Shown piece after piece: positions 5,411 to 6,603 of a stretch of DNA of 6,603 nucleotides. The stretch covers positions 1 to 6,603 of the forward strand of contig CAJVXD010000072.1 in the NCBI GenBank assembly GCA_913009675.1. The letters run 5' to 3'. Position numbers and translations under genes: made by a program. This DNA comes from an uncultured bacterium (lineage in GTDB: Bacteria > Omnitrophota > Gorgyraeia > Gorgyraeales > Gorgyraeaceae). Every line of letters starts with the position of its first letter. The stretch's first letter is position 1. The notes under the pieces are model-generated. The model was given only the letters and a program-made list of their open reading frames with translations, searched no databases and was not told where the DNA came from.

Positions 5411-6494
5411 TTGAAAATGCTGGATCTGGATTCTCTATTACAGCAGGAACTACAAGGACTGAAGGATAGGGGACTTTTCAGGGAGATGCGGCGGATCGAT
5501 GGTATGCAGGGGCCTACTGTTATCATCGATGACAGGGAAGTAATTCTCCTTTCATCCAATAATTATCTGGGCCTCGCCGGTCATCCTGAGGTGATTGAGG
5601 CCCAGTACCGGGCAGCAAAGGAATTTGGTGCTGGTTCGTGTGCCTCCCGCCTGATTTCAGGAAATATATCCTTATATGAAAGATTAGAGGAAAAGATAGC
5701 TGATTTTAAAAAGACCGAGGCTGCAATTGTCTTTTCTACAGGATATATGACAAACGTAGGGACGATCACTGCGCTTGCAGGAAAGAAGGACCTTATAGTT
5801 TGTGACAAACTCAGTCACGCAAGTATTATAGACGGCGCTCGTCTAAGCGGTGCAGCGTTCAGGGTATATCCCCATAAGGACCTTGAGCGGTTAGAGGAGA
5901 TCTTGAAAAGGTCTATCCGGTACAGGAAAAGGATTATTGTTACAGACGGTATTTTTAGTATGGATGGCGATATAGCGCCTCTTATAGGACTGATAGGGAT
6001 CTCAGAGAGATTTGATGCCATTTTGATGCTGGACGATGCCCATGCTACAGGTGTATTAGGTAAAGACGGGAAGGGGACTTGCGAATATCTCGGGATAAAA
6101 GAAGGTGTGCATATTCAGATGGGGACACTCAGTAAGGCACTGGGGAATCTTGGCGGATTTATCGCTGGTTCAAGGCCCCTGATAGAATATATCCGTAATA
6201 AAGCCAGGTCTTTTGTATATTCCACTGCATTGCCACCGGCAATACTGGGTGGCTGCATCAAGGCCATAGATATAGTCCAGGGGAACGCAGGATTGAGAGA
6301 AAGGCTATGGTCTAATGTGAAGAAATTTCGAGATGCGCTGTTGAAACTGGGCCTTAACACCCTGGATTCAAAAACACAGATAATTCCGATATGTATAGGC
6401 GATGCTTCTGCTGCCATGAAGGCATCTGAGTTTTTATTAAAGAATGGGATCTTTGCGCCGGGCATAAGGCCGCCAACGGTGCCGAGGCATAGAT
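5411..6494 (+). CDS. bioF: 8-amino-7-oxononanoate (KAPA) synthase, C-terminus lost at adapter junction
   Basis: BioF is a PLP enzyme that condenses a pimeloyl thioester with L-alanine to give KAPA, the substrate of the preceding gene's product. It has SSNNYLGLAGHPEV (residues 48-61), GAGSCASRLISGN (73-85), SHAS with PLP-stacking His136, LDDAHATG with Asp209, and the Schiff-base Lys242 in GTLSKALGNLGG. FVYSTALPPA and the late PGIRPPTVP (350-358) are also present. The family continues with a GTSRLR-like segment and about 20 more residues, but here the frame runs into an Illumina adapter. The apparent TAG stop at 6494-6496 uses two adapter bases, so it is not real. Residues 359-361 (RHR) already depart from expectation. 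The start is TTG 5411 or ATG 5417; neither has a clear Shine-Dalgarno, so translation may be coupled to the gene ending 30 nt upstream. Confidence 0.95.
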
Positions 6495-6571
6495 AGATCG
6501 GAAGAGCACACGTCTGAACTCCAGTCACACTGATATATCTCGTATGCCGTCTTCTGCTTGAAAAAAAAAAA
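6495..6571 (+). other. Illumina TruSeq index adapter plus poly-A run-on (assembly contamination)
   Basis: From 6495 the sequence begins AGATCGGAAGAGCACACG, the TruSeq read-1 adapter. It continues through CTCCAGTCAC to an index ACTGAT (6529-6534) followed by AT, and then the P7 segment ending CTTCTGCTTG at 6560. Index ACTGAT(AT) agrees with my memory of TruSeq index 25. Eleven A follow (6561-6571), the usual base calls after a read passes the end of the adapter. None of this is genomic. Confidence 0.99.
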
Positions 6572-6603
6572 GAACCAAACAACTGTTAATGCCAGGATAG
6601 TAA
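6572..6603. other. Tail of uncertain origin joined behind the adapter
   Basis: Thirty-two bases follow the adapter poly-A. They are probably joined by an assembler overlap through the A run, so adjacency to bioF is not supported. I see no gene or motif in them. Confidence 0.7.

Noticed and set aside
6115..6582. 155-codon minus-strand open frame with a peptide beginning MFGSFFFSSRRRHTR
   Set aside because: It is translated adapter sequence followed by the antisense of bioF. The FFFSSRRRHTR string is a known adapter-derived artefact.
1..6603. CRISPR arrays, tRNA or rRNA genes, or a defence system
   Set aside because: No spaced direct repeats, no tRNA-like cloverleaf or CCA ends, no rRNA signature segments and no nuclease or toxin motifs were seen by eye.

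Overview
The window looks like chromosomal sequence from an uncultured bacterium, probably a metagenomic contig. Shine-Dalgarno sites are GGAGG-like, promoters fit a sigma-70 (TTGACA/TATAAT) pattern, GC content is moderate by eye, and ATA and AGG codons are frequent. I cannot name the phylum from sequence alone. A deep-branching candidate phylum such as Omnitrophota, or a relative, fits the gene style, but that is a guess. The strongest artefact signal is an Illumina adapter with its index and poly-A run-on at 6495-6571. It proves this end of the contig was assembled through untrimmed adapter.

Layout: 1-126 is the AT-rich 3' end of an unrecognised gene. It is followed by a hairpin that resembles REP/RAYT-associated repeats and by a short tandem repeat. 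Positions 349-1107 encode a 2,3-bisphosphoglycerate-dependent phosphoglycerate mutase (GpmA). Positions 1249-1923 encode a short multi-spanning membrane protein of the MscS-like conserved-TM-helix type, with its own promoter and an excellent rho-independent terminator (1957-1990). A strong promoter at 2021-2049 then starts a roughly 210-nt leader to a LacI-family regulator (2267-3265). That leader holds an uninterrupted reading frame with no start codon and a run of nine G.

The main interest is the biotin cluster bioB (3336-4298), bioU-like (4433-5380) and bioF (5411 to the adapter). The middle gene is a saccharopine-dehydrogenase-like Rossmann protein. Its position between biotin synthase and KAPA synthase, and its sequence character, match BioU, the single-turnover 'suicide' enzyme that replaces the aminotransferase BioA in cyanobacteria and scattered other lineages. 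No bioA or bioD is present in the window. In the inferred pathway BioF makes KAPA, BioU converts it to DAPA (as the carbamate) by giving up its own lysine amine, BioD (not seen) would close the ring, and BioB inserts sulphur.

A consensus promoter upstream of bioB is overlapped by a two-half-site element that matches the BirA operator. This suggests biotin-responsive repression even though a LacI-type regulator lies next door. bioF loses its C-terminus at the adapter, and the last 32 bases (6572-6603) cannot be trusted to be adjacent in the real genome.
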